Of a stretch of DNA of 64,000 nucleotides, positions 46,015 to 56,300 are shown piece by piece; positions within the stretch are counted from its first letter, which is position 1, and each line of letters opens with the position of its first letter. The position numbers and the translations under genes were made by a program. The notes beneath the pieces were generated by a model. The model did no database searches. It saw nothing but the letters and a program-made list of their open reading frames with translations, and had not been told where the DNA came from. Location: contig CAUYUJ010015726.1 of NCBI GenBank assembly GCA_963575745.1, positions 1,685,531-1,749,530 on the forward strand, given 5' to 3'. The DNA comes from Prorocentrum cordatum (taxonomy: Eukaryota > Sar > Dinophyceae > Prorocentrales > Prorocentraceae).

Positions 46015-48582
46015 ATGGCCCCCGCCAAGCCGGAGCGCCGTCGCTCTTCCAAGCAGCCGCCGAGCTCACGTCCTGCAGCTGAAGGATCCCTCCTCCAACG
46101 CAAACAGGACTGCATTGCAGCCTTCAAGCAAGCGGGGTCTGACCGCCCCACAGCCGCATACAACGGGCTCGCCGAGCTGAACGCGGACGAGCTGCAGGCC
46201 ACGTACGACATGCACAAGACCAACACCAAGAAGCTCGGCAGTGCCTTGATTCGCATGTGTGCCGCCAACCAGATCAGCTACACGCTGGATCACCACCAGC
46301 GCAGCAAGCCTAAGCGCAATGGTGGTGACACATCCTATCCACCAGCTGCGTCCGCACGTCTTCAGGCTGCGGACGCCAAATTTATTGCCTTGGACCCGGC
46401 CTTCTGGAAGGTCCCAGTCCTGGCCGAACCCACATCACTCGACGACGGCAAGACGTACAAGCCCAGCATCAGCCTCCACGACTACGAGAGTGGCGAGCGG
46501 CTGCTGCAGCACCATCTCGAGCAGGGTAAGCGTACCACGGGTCAGCTCGCGATCGCTGTCATGGGCCCAAAAAACGACAACTACGTCGGCACCGAGCTCG
46601 CCGTCCCCGTGCTGAAGCGCCACCCCAAGGCGCCCAATGTGGTTCACACGCACGTCCCCGTGACCGTGTACCAGCTGGGCACCAAGGAAGTCGCCTGCAC
46701 GGAAAAAGTAGCCGTCGCCACCATTGATCCTGCCGACCACGTATGCTGGATTCGGGTGACCATACATGAAACCGAAGCCATCGCCGCAGTCCCCTCCATG
46801 CATCAGGCCTTCGAGGATCAGTTTTCGGGAGGCGCCCCCGTGAACGGTGGTCCACGCGCCAAGGGTCCTTTCCGAGGGGATTCCGCTCCACAGGACAAGG
46901 CGCGCCAAAACCAAAAGCACAGGGAGTCTAAGAAAGACGCTCGCCGCCAGGAGCTCGACAGTCAGCTGCAGGACACCTTCAAGGCCCTTTTCCACGGCAA
47001 CTTTAAAGCCGTCACTATCCTCGAACCCTGCAAAAGTCTAGGCAGGTACGGATCTGGCGTCGGAAAAAGGTCCCTGGCTGCCACTTTCGGCGTCAGTCTT
47101 CAAGCAGTTGACAAGGTCTTGGCGGGTTCGGGGCAACTCGGCGCCACCTACGACCTCAGCAACGTAGGTGCGGACGAGCCCACGGCAGACAAGTACCAGA
47201 CCGTGTGGTTCCCCGAGGACCAGCCCATCACGATGGCAGAGGCGTTTCAGAAGTCGGTGGACTTCAAAGCCCTAGGAGTCGTCAGGCACGGCAAGTCAGG
47301 CTTATTGGGGATCCGTGTTGCACGTGGGTCAGACGCCGCCAAGGCCGCTGCCGTCAGCATCCGTGGCTGCGAAGCCACTCTCGCCAAGACGCGATACCGC
47401 ATCACGGGCATTGCGGCACGCCATGCCACGCTGACTCAGCTTGCCAAGACTCTCACGGGCCCGTCCGTCAAATGGGACTGTGAGGTCTACCACACCGCCT
47501 GGGACCCAGCCACTTCGGCGCAGTTTGCCTTAGTGCGCGCTCATCGTCCCCCACCCACATATACGGTACAGGTCGCAGGGTGCCCCATCCCGTGGAGCAT
47601 CACCGAGGCCCCGTTGGCTGAGGTCGTGCCGAAGAGGGACAACGTTACCATTGTCACCCCTACCACTATCACAGAGCCTGTGACGCCGCCCGCCCGTGGT
47701 GGCGGCTTCAGCCCCGCCACGGGCACACTCCTAACCAAAGCGGCCCAGAGCCCCTACCTCCACGACCTCATGACTGCCACGCCCAAAGGCAAGGGCGTCG
47801 CACCGCTCCCGATCCCCAAGGAGGAGCCTTTAGCCAAGCGCCACCGATCCTCCAGCGGGAAACGCGACGCCACGCCGCACGCAAGATCACACGGCGCTCC
47901 AGGCCGCAGCTCCTCTGCACCCCCGCACGGCACGGATGGAGCTGCCGAGCAGACGGCCGTCCAAGGACCAGGTGGGGACGGGCATGACCCGCAACCTGGC
48001 ACGGGGGCGGCCGAAGGTGGGGGCCACACGGAAGGGCACGCTGACGCAGCCGCCGAGGTACCAGGCGACGTCGAGATCCTCTCATCAGAGGATGAATTCA
48101 GCGTGGCATCGCGCGAACCGAACACCCTCGGCGAACGCTTCGCTACGGCCCCTAAACTGTCAGATGCCGCTACGACCCGCATCCAACACATGGAACAACA
48201 GCACGAGCTGCTTGCCAACACGGTGGACAACATGCAGGTCCAGCTTGCGGGCGTTCTCTCATCCCAGGCCACACTCACGGAGCACGTTACAGGCTTGGAA
48301 CGAGGGCTTGCCACCGTCGTCACTCAGCAACAGACGGCAACTACCGAAGCTGCTGCACTGCGCGGCGACATCCAGGCCCTCCTCGGGCACCTCACGGGGG
48401 GTACCATCCACCTGCCCCAGGTGGCCACCCTCGATACCAAAAAGGAGGAAGCTGCACCAGTTGCCGATCCCGTGGCTGTCTGCGGGTGGATCGACCAGCC
48501 AGGCCAGGTCACCCCAGGGACGGGGCCCCCAGGGGCTGACAAAGGCAAAGACAAAGGGCGGGCCACACAGGAACCCTATTGA
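46015..48582 (+). CDS. giant element ORF1, gag-like, C-terminal coiled coil
   Basis: This is an 855-residue protein from the ATG at 46,015, the first ATG after the CT tract (MAPAKPERRRSSKQPP, basic start). The frame stays open upstream only because of the Ser-Leu microsatellite. I recognise no named domain. Residues 1-60 are basic. Residues 100-560 look globular (YLGTKEVACTEKV-type beta-rich text, WKVPVLAEP, KYQTVWFPEDQ). Residues 560-700 are Pro/Gly/Ser-rich with an SSEDE acidic patch, and about 720-792 form a coiled coil (HMEQQHELLANTVDNMQVQL). It stands where LINEs carry the RNA-binding ORF1, so nucleic-acid binding and assembly are inferred. Two bulged-C hairpins lie in the ORF. The TGA at 48,580 is followed by a 171-base gap to the ATG of ORF2 in the same frame. 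Confidence 0.8.
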   Translation: MAPAKPERRRSSKQPPSSRPAAEGSLLQRKQDCIAAFKQAGSDRPTAAYNGLAELNADELQATYDMHKTNTKKLGSALIRMCAANQISYTLDHHQRSKPKRNGGDTSYPPAASARLQAADAKFIALDPAFWKVPVLAEPTSLDDGKTYKPSISLHDYESGERLLQHHLEQGKRTTGQLAIAVMGPKNDNYVGTELAVPVLKRHPKAPNVVHTHVPVTVYQLGTKEVACTEKVAVATIDPADHVCWIRVTIHETEAIAAVPSMHQAFEDQFSGGAPVNGGPRAKGPFRGDSAPQDKARQNQKHRESKKDARRQELDSQLQDTFKALFHGNFKAVTILEPCKSLGRYGSGVGKRSLAATFGVSLQAVDKVLAGSGQLGATYDLSNVGADEPTADKYQTVWFPEDQPITMAEAFQKSVDFKALGVVRHGKSGLLGIRVARGSDAAKAAAVSIRGCEATLAKTRYRITGIAARHATLTQLAKTLTGPSVKWDCEVYHTAWDPATSAQFALVRAHRPPPTYTVQVAGCPIPWSITEAPLAEVVPKRDNVTIVTPTTITEPVTPPARGGGFSPATGTLLTKAAQSPYLHDLMTATPKGKGVAPLPIPKEEPLAKRHRSSSGKRDATPHARSHGAPGRSSSAPPHGTDGAAEQTAVQGPGGDGHDPQPGTGAAEGGGHTEGHADAAAEVPGDVEILSSEDEFSVASREPNTLGERFATAPKLSDAATTRIQHMEQQHELLANTVDNMQVQLAGVLSSQATLTEHVTGLERGLATVVTQQQTATTEAAALRGDIQALLGHLTGGTIHLPQVATLDTKKEEAAPVADPVAVCGWIDQPGQVTPGTGPPGADKGKDKGRATQEPY
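46348..46376 (+). repeat. bulged-C hairpin 1 (ORF1)
   Basis: GCGTCCGCA pairs with TGCGGACGC (9 bp). The bulged C is at 46,357. GTC-GGC is the inner stem (one G-T), with loop TTCA at 46,361-46,364. Confidence 0.8.
47693..47723 (+). repeat. bulged-C hairpin 2 (ORF1)
   Basis: CCCGTGGTGG pairs with CCGCCACGGG (one G-T). The bulged C is at 47,703. Inner stem GGC-GCC, loop TTCA 47,707-47,710. Reads GGFSP. Confidence 0.85.
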
Positions 48583-48753
48583 AGGTGCCTCAGAGGGCCC
48601 GCCTCAGCCCTCCGAGGAAGCGCCTTCAGAGGCATCCCTTCTCACTTCTCGTCGTACCTCCTCCTTGCTATATCATGTCATTTTTGGCAGCAGCACGAGC
48701 AAGCTACCTGGTGTAGGGACACCTGTCATCTTGCTGTGGGTGTGTTTGTTGCA

Positions 48754-51700
48754 ATGTACATGAGCATGCAGGGGTACCTAAAGATGCGTGCTGACATGCA
48801 GCTTTTGGCTCATCGCTCGCGCCGCCTGCCAGGCCTCGCCATCATGTGGCGCTTTGCTTTCAGCCTGGCTCTCCCCTCGCTCGCTGGAGCACACCCGTCT
48901 TCAGGCGGTGCGCCCCAGCATGGAGGTGGGTTTCTTCTGCAGCACGTCGAACGTGCGTCCCTTTTCTACCTCTACGATGACAGCATCTACAAGTACGATC
49001 ACTGCACCATCTTGGACCCGATCGTCAACGGCACCGCTGCCGCGAGTCCGTGCAGTATTGGCCAGGCACACAGTGGCGGCTTCAGCCCCGCTGCTGTGCC
49101 CCGCTATTGCCCTACGGGTCCCACCACTCCCATGCGAGATAGGGGCGAACCCGAGGAAGACCCTGCTTTCTGGCACCTGATGATGATCCGCGCCCGGCTC
49201 ATACCGTGTGCTGCGGCGTGGGCACCAGGTGAGGATAACCAGGACATGTTCTGGGCATGGCTCGAGGACTGTGTCCCGTACATCCTGGCGACGCTCCATC
49301 TGCCACAGTACGATCACCTCTTCCTTGAGGCGTCCGAGGACACCACCGACGCCCTGCGTCATCGCACCGCGGTCGACATGTGCGAGGACATCTGGCACAG
49401 AGCGGGCCCCGACAGGCAGCGCATCAACCGCAACCTCACTCGAATCCAGAGCAGCCGCGAGTACGCCACCCGCTATTTCGGCCTCCTTCTGGAGTACCAG
49501 GGCGCTCGTGCCACGCTCGTTGGCCCTGAGGCTTTCATGGCACCTTTGCCGCCATACCTCTCACGGGCCCATGCTCGGCTGCCAAGAGGTCTCCCTCCAC
49601 CCGACCATGACGCCATGGCGTACCTCGCTGATGTTATCCTGCACCAACCGCCAGACATGCTGCCGCTCGTCGAGGCGGAGCTCGCTGCGGCGCCGACGGA
49701 CGGCACCGATCAGGCCGCAGAAGATCCCGTATCATGGCTGCTCCAGCACATCGCGGCCAGCGATATCGGCAATACATCCATGGACTCGTTCCACGCGTCG
49801 GAGGATAGCCAGGACGACATCGATATCCAGGATCGAGACGGCACGATACCATCAGGCGACTCGGCTCAGCGTGACCGCGACAGTGAGCCTCACTCTGGGC
49901 TCGCCCCGTGGCAACGCAGTGCGCCCCACACCTCAGATCAGGCCGACCCTTCTGCGCGGCCTAACGACGCTGAAGGCGTCACTGCCGCTGATGTGACTAG
50001 CCATTCCACTGCTTCGCCAGCTCATGCCAGGCCGTGCAGTGGCGGCTTCAGCCCCGCTGCACCACTGGCTAGACCTGGACATCCCCAGACCGCAGGAGGT
50101 GACAACGTGACTGACTCCAACCCCAGTGCCATCGACCACTGGCAGGCCGACATCGACAACGACCCCATCGATGATGAACACCCAGATGCCAGCGGTCCCC
50201 ACGAGCCCCAGCACAGCTCAGCGGCATCACGACATTGTGGCTGCCTCATCTGCCTCCTGGTGGCCACGTACGCCATCGCGATAGCAATGCCGTACAAGGA
50301 CCAGATCGATGGATACTTGCCGACCCCGAGCCGAGACCCCAGCTACCGACAACGACGACGACGCCAAGCGACCGCACCAGGCCCATCGGTGTCCACTATA
50401 TTCCGACGCAAAACGACATACTATGTCACGTCCACATTGAGGGCCACTCTCAAATGGACCAGCGACAAACTCAGAGATGGTGTCTCGGGCGGAGCCACTG
50501 CAGTCGGGAGCGGCTTCGGGGGCGTCCTTAAATGGGCCAGCGGCAAGCTAGGGGCCATAGCCACGGGTGGAGTTGTGTGTGGTCTTCTACTCGTCGGTGC
50601 CAAACTCCTTGCCCAGGGAGCTGTCGGACACGTAGGCGCCCGCATATGTGCGCGGGCCCTGGACTCATCCACTGCCCACTGGTGCCTCCGCTGTTGCCAA
50701 CCGAGCAGGAAGCCGAAGGACGAGGCCACACACAAAATGCCGTGCACGCTCGCCGACGAACACGACGACCAGCAGGTGCACGCACTCCGACATCCGCTGC
50801 TACAGGAACACTACGCCGCAGCTGTTGCCGCCGCAGTCGCCGACGTCACCACCGCCACCACCGCCGCCATCGCTGAAGTCACAGCCGCCGTATCGCGAGC
50901 CTCGTCTGTCACACCAAGATCGACCAGCCCGACGCCACGAGACGGCTCCAAGAACGGCACGACATTCGGTAACCTACCGACCAACGAGGATGCCACAGCA
51001 CACGGTAGCGACACCGAGCCAAGGGAAACGAGAGAACGCACCCATGGCAGCCCGTGGTCCATCTTCCGACATGCTGACGCTCGTGGTTCCTCCCCCGACG
51101 CGGACACCCAACCACCACGACGGCGAGCACGCTATGCATCACCTGACAGGCCCCAGGCGCCTTCAGGCCCTGGTACGCCTTACACTGCCCTCAAGCCACC
51201 GACACGCAACTCACGCAACACCATCCAGCGTGACCCAGCGGTCCCCGAGCCGCCGAAGAGCATACTTAACGCCCTGTACCAAAACGGCTTCGCGCTAGGG
51301 AACAGTGGCGTGTCCACTGAGGACATCAAAGACGCTCTACGACTCCACGACCACCCTCGATTCACTCACGACCCAACACTCCAAGTGCTGGGGCCGTGGA
51401 CGGACATCATGCAGAGGCCACCGAACCGCCTCACTTGGGTGCTGGAAGACTCGGGCGGCAACTCGGGCGAGACAATTTTCCCATACCTCACGTGGGACCT
51501 CCGTCAACCCACCACCGACGCGCCCACTGTTTTCTGGCATGGGACCCGCGGCGACCTTGCGGCCCGTCTTGCTGCCTGTGGAGGGCACCTCTTGCCAGGC
51601 CCCCGCCGTGAAACGAAGGGTCGAACTGGCACCAACGTTGGCCGCACGTACGTGAGCGTGCACCCTTCGCTGGCCGCGTGGTACGCGATACCGCCCCACC

Positions 51701-53382
51701 CGCCCTACAGTCTCGAAGACGACACCCTCGCGTGGGGACCCATCGCACTCTGGATGTGCGAAGCCACCCAACCACCGCGCGGGGAAAACAGGCACAACTA
51801 CGTGAAAGGGGAGGCTCACGGAGCGCGCCTCATTTACCCTCGGGTCCTGAGCCTCCTCATCCGCATGGACTGGTGTGCCCCCACAGAAGCTGCTTCCAGG
51901 TGCCGTGCCCTTCCACACGCCTATGGCATGGGTGACTGCGCGCACGCCCTCCACATTGCTGGCTACGATCATCCAGATCTCCGTGAGGCGGCTGAAGCTC
52001 ACGACCAGGAAGCTAGCAACAGGCGCAGATCAACCATCGCGGCAGCATGGCCACCACCGCAGGCGCTGTACTCGCCAGAAGCGGCGCGAGCATGGGCCAA
52101 ACAGCACTACGACACGGAAGCAGCCACCAGGGACGACCCTAATCAGCCTCGACCACGCGTCTCGCTCCACATACTCCAGCTGGACCCGAAACCACTCATC
52201 GACCTGGTGTACACGGGCTTGCAAGCTGTCCCCGTGCGGGGGCACCCTGACGCACACGGGTCGCGCCCCAGCGGCTCCAGCCCTGGGGCCGCGTCGGGCC
52301 CACCACGCACGCACAAGTCAGGCACAGCCTTAGCCCACAGTCCAGACCCCTCATCGACGTCATCTGGAGTCGACGAACGCCGTACGCCATCCCTCATCAG
52401 CGCGGCCGCCGCCCTCGCCCGAGGCCGCGCCCGTGCGCGACGATCTGCCTCTCGCTCGTCACGACAGAGCGACGGGAACTCCACCTCCGACAACAGCGGC
52501 ATCGAGACGTGGGAGCACATTGTGACGGAGGAGGAGCCGACTGCCTACCACGTCCTCGCCTACCACGTGCGTGATGTGCGGTCCCGTGTCAACGCCCCTG
52601 GCATCGAGGTCTGGCTCGACCCTGGTGATCACCACGATGGCGCCTACTTACCGTGGGGGACGACAGTCATGGGCTACCGCGTCATTGACCCTACAGTGGA
52701 CGGGCGTGACGGCTGGGTCATCCTCCATCATGATCACGGCGACACCACTACTAAGCTCTGGGCACCGACCCAAGTCCACGTTAAGGGGGACGACTCCTGG
52801 CGCACCGTCATGGTACCAGCGGATATGGGGCCCCAGTGGATCAGGTGCCATGCCGAGGACGCACGCCTCCCCGCCGAGGTAGTCCGCACTACAGGCCAAT
52901 CCTGGTTTGCTGACGTCTGGCCCTTGTGGGATCGCCCGAGACCCCACCCAGACGACCCAGGCACAAACGAGCATGCGCTACCGCCTTTACCAGGACGCTG
53001 GTCTTGCCTACAGTGTCGATTCCAATGCTGCCAATATTGCGCGGCTCGCCGCAACACACAGCTTGGCACCTCGGGCCAACCAACGTGCCCAGACTGCGGC
53101 CGCAGCGGACTGCGTACACTTATGGACTGGTCCACGGACTACTCGTGCAACAGTTGGACGTGTGCATACAGCACCAATAAGAGGGACTCCGACACATGCT
53201 GCCTGTCCAGCAGGTGTCCCCACCCCCCAGGCCACACAACCAGCTCGACGTCCGTGCCACAGGGATGCCGCCGCACATCCTTGCCCGCCAATTCGGCAAC
53301 GCGCCAGCCCTCCACGACCTCAAGGAACCCCCCCGAGCGCCTTCAGGCCCCGGGGGAGAACCTCCACAACCAGGGCAAGTAG
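48754..53382 (+). CDS. giant element ORF2, ART-like domain and zinc ribbon
   Basis: About 1542 residues from the ATG at 48,754. Further ATGs follow at 48,760, 48,766 and 48,784. An internal Met at 48,844 would start with a signal-peptide-like stretch (MWRFAFSLALPSLAGA). Hydrophobic segments near residues 495-512 (CLICLLVATYAIAIAM) and 605-630 (VVCGLLLVGAKLLAQG) could be membrane spans. Residues 830-1040 resemble an ADP-ribosyltransferase (PARP-like) fold: FWHGTR (His about 929), GRTYVSVHPSLAAWYA (Tyr about 966), ALWMCEA and IYPRVLSLLI. The usual catalytic Glu position looks like Ala, so activity is doubtful. Residues 1410-1470 hold a Cys-rich ribbon (CLQCRFQCCQYC and CPDCGRSG). The last 187 bases overlap ORF3. 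Assignment of the ART-like fold is by motif pattern only. Confidence 0.75.
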   Translation: MYMSMQGYLKMRADMQLLAHRSRRLPGLAIMWRFAFSLALPSLAGAHPSSGGAPQHGGGFLLQHVERASLFYLYDDSIYKYDHCTILDPIVNGTAAASPCSIGQAHSGGFSPAAVPRYCPTGPTTPMRDRGEPEEDPAFWHLMMIRARLIPCAAAWAPGEDNQDMFWAWLEDCVPYILATLHLPQYDHLFLEASEDTTDALRHRTAVDMCEDIWHRAGPDRQRINRNLTRIQSSREYATRYFGLLLEYQGARATLVGPEAFMAPLPPYLSRAHARLPRGLPPPDHDAMAYLADVILHQPPDMLPLVEAELAAAPTDGTDQAAEDPVSWLLQHIAASDIGNTSMDSFHASEDSQDDIDIQDRDGTIPSGDSAQRDRDSEPHSGLAPWQRSAPHTSDQADPSARPNDAEGVTAADVTSHSTASPAHARPCSGGFSPAAPLARPGHPQTAGGDNVTDSNPSAIDHWQADIDNDPIDDEHPDASGPHEPQHSSAASRHCGCLICLLVATYAIAIAMPYKDQIDGYLPTPSRDPSYRQRRRRQATAPGPSVSTIFRRKTTYYVTSTLRATLKWTSDKLRDGVSGGATAVGSGFGGVLKWASGKLGAIATGGVVCGLLLVGAKLLAQGAVGHVGARICARALDSSTAHWCLRCCQPSRKPKDEATHKMPCTLADEHDDQQVHALRHPLLQEHYAAAVAAAVADVTTATTAAIAEVTAAVSRASSVTPRSTSPTPRDGSKNGTTFGNLPTNEDATAHGSDTEPRETRERTHGSPWSIFRHADARGSSPDADTQPPRRRARYASPDRPQAPSGPGTPYTALKPPTRNSRNTIQRDPAVPEPPKSILNALYQNGFALGNSGVSTEDIKDALRLHDHPRFTHDPTLQVLGPWTDIMQRPPNRLTWVLEDSGGNSGETIFPYLTWDLRQPTTDAPTVFWHGTRGDLAARLAACGGHLLPGPRRETKGRTGTNVGRTYVSVHPSLAAWYAIPPHPPYSLEDDTLAWGPIALWMCEATQPPRGENRHNYVKGEAHGARLIYPRVLSLLIRMDWCAPTEAASRCRALPHAYGMGDCAHALHIAGYDHPDLREAAEAHDQEASNRRRSTIAAAWPPPQALYSPEAARAWAKQHYDTEAATRDDPNQPRPRVSLHILQLDPKPLIDLVYTGLQAVPVRGHPDAHGSRPSGSSPGAASGPPRTHKSGTALAHSPDPSSTSSGVDERRTPSLISAAAALARGRARARRSASRSSRQSDGNSTSDNSGIETWEHIVTEEEPTAYHVLAYHVRDVRSRVNAPGIEVWLDPGDHHDGAYLPWGTTVMGYRVIDPTVDGRDGWVILHHDHGDTTTKLWAPTQVHVKGDDSWRTVMVPADMGPQWIRCHAEDARLPAEVVRTTGQSWFADVWPLWDRPRPHPDDPGTNEHALPPLPGRWSCLQCRFQCCQYCAARRNTQLGTSGQPTCPDCGRSGLRTLMDWSTDYSCNSWTCAYSTNKRDSDTCCLSSRCPHPPGHTTSSTSVPQGCRRTSLPANSATRQPSTTSRNPPERLQAPGENLHNQGK
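48886..48916 (+). repeat. bulged-C hairpin 3 (ORF2)
   Basis: CACC pairs with GGTG and extends outward with two A-C mismatches. The bulged C is at 48,896. Inner GTC-GGC, loop TTCA 48,900-48,903. Confidence 0.65.
49065..49100 (+). repeat. bulged-C hairpin 4 (ORF2)
   Basis: GGCACA-TGTGCC and CAG-CTG stems, then T-G and GG-CC. The bulged C is at 49,077. Inner GGC-GCC, loop TTCA 49,081-49,084. Reads GGFSP. Confidence 0.85.
50027..50068 (+). repeat. bulged-C hairpin 5 (ORF2)
   Basis: GTGCAG pairs with CTGCAC, then T-G and GG-CC. The bulged C is at 50,043. Inner GGC-GCC, loop TTCA 50,047-50,050. Outer CCAG-CTGG beyond a small internal loop. Confidence 0.85.
51153..51173 (+). repeat. bulged-C hairpin 6 (ORF2)
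   Basis: CCAGG pairs with CCTGG. The bulged C is at 51,158. The inner stem is GCC-GGC, the swapped orientation. Loop TTCA 51,162-51,165. Confidence 0.8.
52262..52293 (+). repeat. bulged-C hairpin 7 (ORF2)
   Basis: CCCCAG pairs with CTGGGG, outer CGCG-CGCG. The bulged C is at 52,272. Inner GGC-GCC, loop TCCA 52,276-52,279. Confidence 0.8.
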
Positions 53383-56300
53383 GCTACCAGGGCCAATGGT
53401 ACCTCCCACCACAGCCGCGGCGCGTCCCCAGGCAGGGATTGCCTGACGGCACAACGCGGCCACCTGGATTCACAGGAACGGGGATGCCCGAAGAACCTTC
53501 CCCCGACCAACCGCTTTGGAGGGAAGGCTATGTGCTCTTCAGCCCCCATCAGGCCCTCAAGGAGGAACTCACCTTCAACAAGACGGTCCGCCGACCCTTC
53601 TCCCTAGCCATTACCAACATGTACAGGGATCGTGTCACGGTCAGGACCGTCTGCGAGTTGATCGCCGAGCGCACCCACATGACCCGCACCCGCTGGCGAG
53701 ATGTGGTACTGTACTGGGACGCCGAGGGTGGTCCTGGGCCTCAAGCTCTCGACTACGATATGCGACTCTGTGACGCCATGGTGAGCCGTGCCACGACCGA
53801 AGCTGAGCTAAACCACGACCGCAGCAACCGTGGTAGTTTCTGCCTCTATGGACCAGCGCACCAGCGGGCCATCAACATTACGGCGATCTCAGAGCCGCAG
53901 AACATCGACTACACGGAGCATGTGCGACGATACTCACCCGTAGGGGGGACCTACCCTGACCACGCCTTCGAGCACGTCTATCGGGGCTGGCAGCGGCCCG
54001 ACGTGCCCACCATCCTCCCCGACACCCGTCCCCTCTCGAGAGCCGACTGGCAGCGTCACCAACAGCACCAGCAGCGCATCCAGCAGCGGGACCAACGTGA
54101 CGCAGGACAGCAGGGCACACCACGCTACCGCTCCCCTGCGCGAGTCCCGACAGGCGGTAACACGGCCTACGACGGGGTTGCCGACTACCACCGTGGTCCC
54201 ATAGGTGCCATGCCTGCGGCTGCTGGAGCAGCCGCCTCCAGCTACGGCCAAGCCCCCAACGCCAGGGTTCACCCAGCGGCCATCGGCTACTCGCGTGCAC
54301 CCCTACATGCCCTAAGGGCCACCTCGCCAGTGCCAGGGTCCACGCGCGCCTGGGGCCTTTACTCAGGCCGACATGAGGGCCCCTCCAGCAACCAGCCTGC
54401 AGTGATAACCCCTGCGGCTTCAGCCCAGGGGGCTGCAACAAACCGTGGCAGGGCTGGGCGCCCCGAAGGATGGCGCGATGCGAACGTGCGCGCTTGGCAA
54501 CCGCGCCAGCACACGCCCCCGCCAAACGTAGCTGCAGCACTGCGCCCTGCCCAGGCCAAACCTGCCCCACCTGTGCGGGAGAGGCAGCCGCTCACCCCGC
54601 TCGTCCTCACGCGCATCCAGGCGCATCGCAGCGCCTCCCCGAGGCACAGCGAGGGAAGCGCCCACCACGTCAGCCCCCGCCCAGACGCGGCCGACCCCGA
54701 CCAGGCCACAGCCACGGCGGAAGGCGGCACAAGCGCCTCTCGCCAGCCCAGCCCATCACCCTGCGCGGCGCCGATCCGATCCCCGAGCAGGGCGGATTCT
54801 GAGCGCGCTAATGCCCAGGCGACTTCGCCACGCGACCGTCACACGGGCGGGCGCGTCCCGCGCAGCAGGACCTGCAGCCGCCACAGTTCACGCAAGGCCC
54901 CAGGGAGCTCCACGAGCTCGCCGCCTCGCGAGACTCAGGCCGATGCCCGACCCCCCGAAGTGGTGCCACGCTTCGGAGCCAGCGTCATCGACCCTAGCCA
55001 GGTCGACCTCGAGCCGACGCCGTCCACGGACCACGAGCCGCAGCTGCCCACCCGCGTGATCGTTCCCATCGACGAGGCGCCAACCTTCGACCCGTTCAAG
55101 AACAAGTACCGTGTCAAGAACCTTGTGGCGGGTTTTGGCGGGGGCTCACCGCTCTCACCTCAGAGTCGGGGCGGTGCCCCCGCCACCTCGGCTGCTGCCG
55201 CGGCAGCTGCGGCCCCGCGGGGAATCAGCCCTGTCCGCAACGTGGGCCTCACGGCAGCGGGCATGGACGAGGCCCAGCGTCAGGCCTCCGATCGTGCTGC
55301 TGGAGCCGTTCCACCAGATGCTGCTCATCAAGACACTGACGGGGCGGGCGTGTCACCGCAGAAGGGACCAGCGGTGGCGCGTGCGCAGTACATGCGCGTG
55401 CGTTGTGCCGCCGCCGCGCCTGGCCGCCGCCGCTGTCTCGTTTTTGTCTTTGTGTTCGGCAGGATGGATCGAGGAGTCGCCTCCCTCTCCCACTGCTGCC
55501 GTCTCACTTCTCCTCCCCTCGTCCCCTATAGTACAGGAGTGAGGAGGAATTTTCGTGACATTTTTACTAATATTTATGAACCCCCCCTGGCGCAGTGCCG
55601 ACCGTGTCCCGCCTATATGGTTGGCCTGACGGCGGCTTCAGCCCCGATCAAGCTAGCCCATAGTAACGCCATGAGCTCCTACTGTGGCCAAGCCTCCTAC
55701 TGGGGCGAGGGTCAAGCTGACCTTCACCGTGCGGGGCGCGCAAACCCCAGTTCCACCGATGGAGACGGGCCAGGTCGCTCCATACACCTCGTCAGCCTTA
55801 ACATCACCAGTCTCTCAGCGAACTGGCCAACCATCACCGCCCTTGGTGTCGACCACAACGCCGCTGTCATAGCACTGCAGGAGACCCGACATGCCAAGCC
55901 GACTAGGCAAGCCATCGCTACCAGCGCCGCCAATCCTCTCCACGGTGGATACCACGCCAGTCTTGGGCCTGACCTTGATCTGGCGCGAGCCCAGCGCAGA
56001 GCTGCCCACGGCGGCACTGATCACACCGTTGTGGGCAACACTGGCGCCTCGGGAGGGGTCGCCATTCTCTCTAAGGATGCCATCGTCGACTCCACTGTCG
56101 ACGACAATGCGCCCTGTATCGCCGCCCTCAAGGCCAAGAAAAGATGGCATGAGGTCTTTCTCCCACTCTGCACTCAACACCGCCGTAGGCGGCGACGAAA
56201 TAACCATGGGCCCGCGGGGATCTACATAGCGAGCCTTTACGGGATTGCTGGAGGAGACAGCACAGCTCTCTTTCGGCTCGCTGACTGTGCCGCCGCTAGG

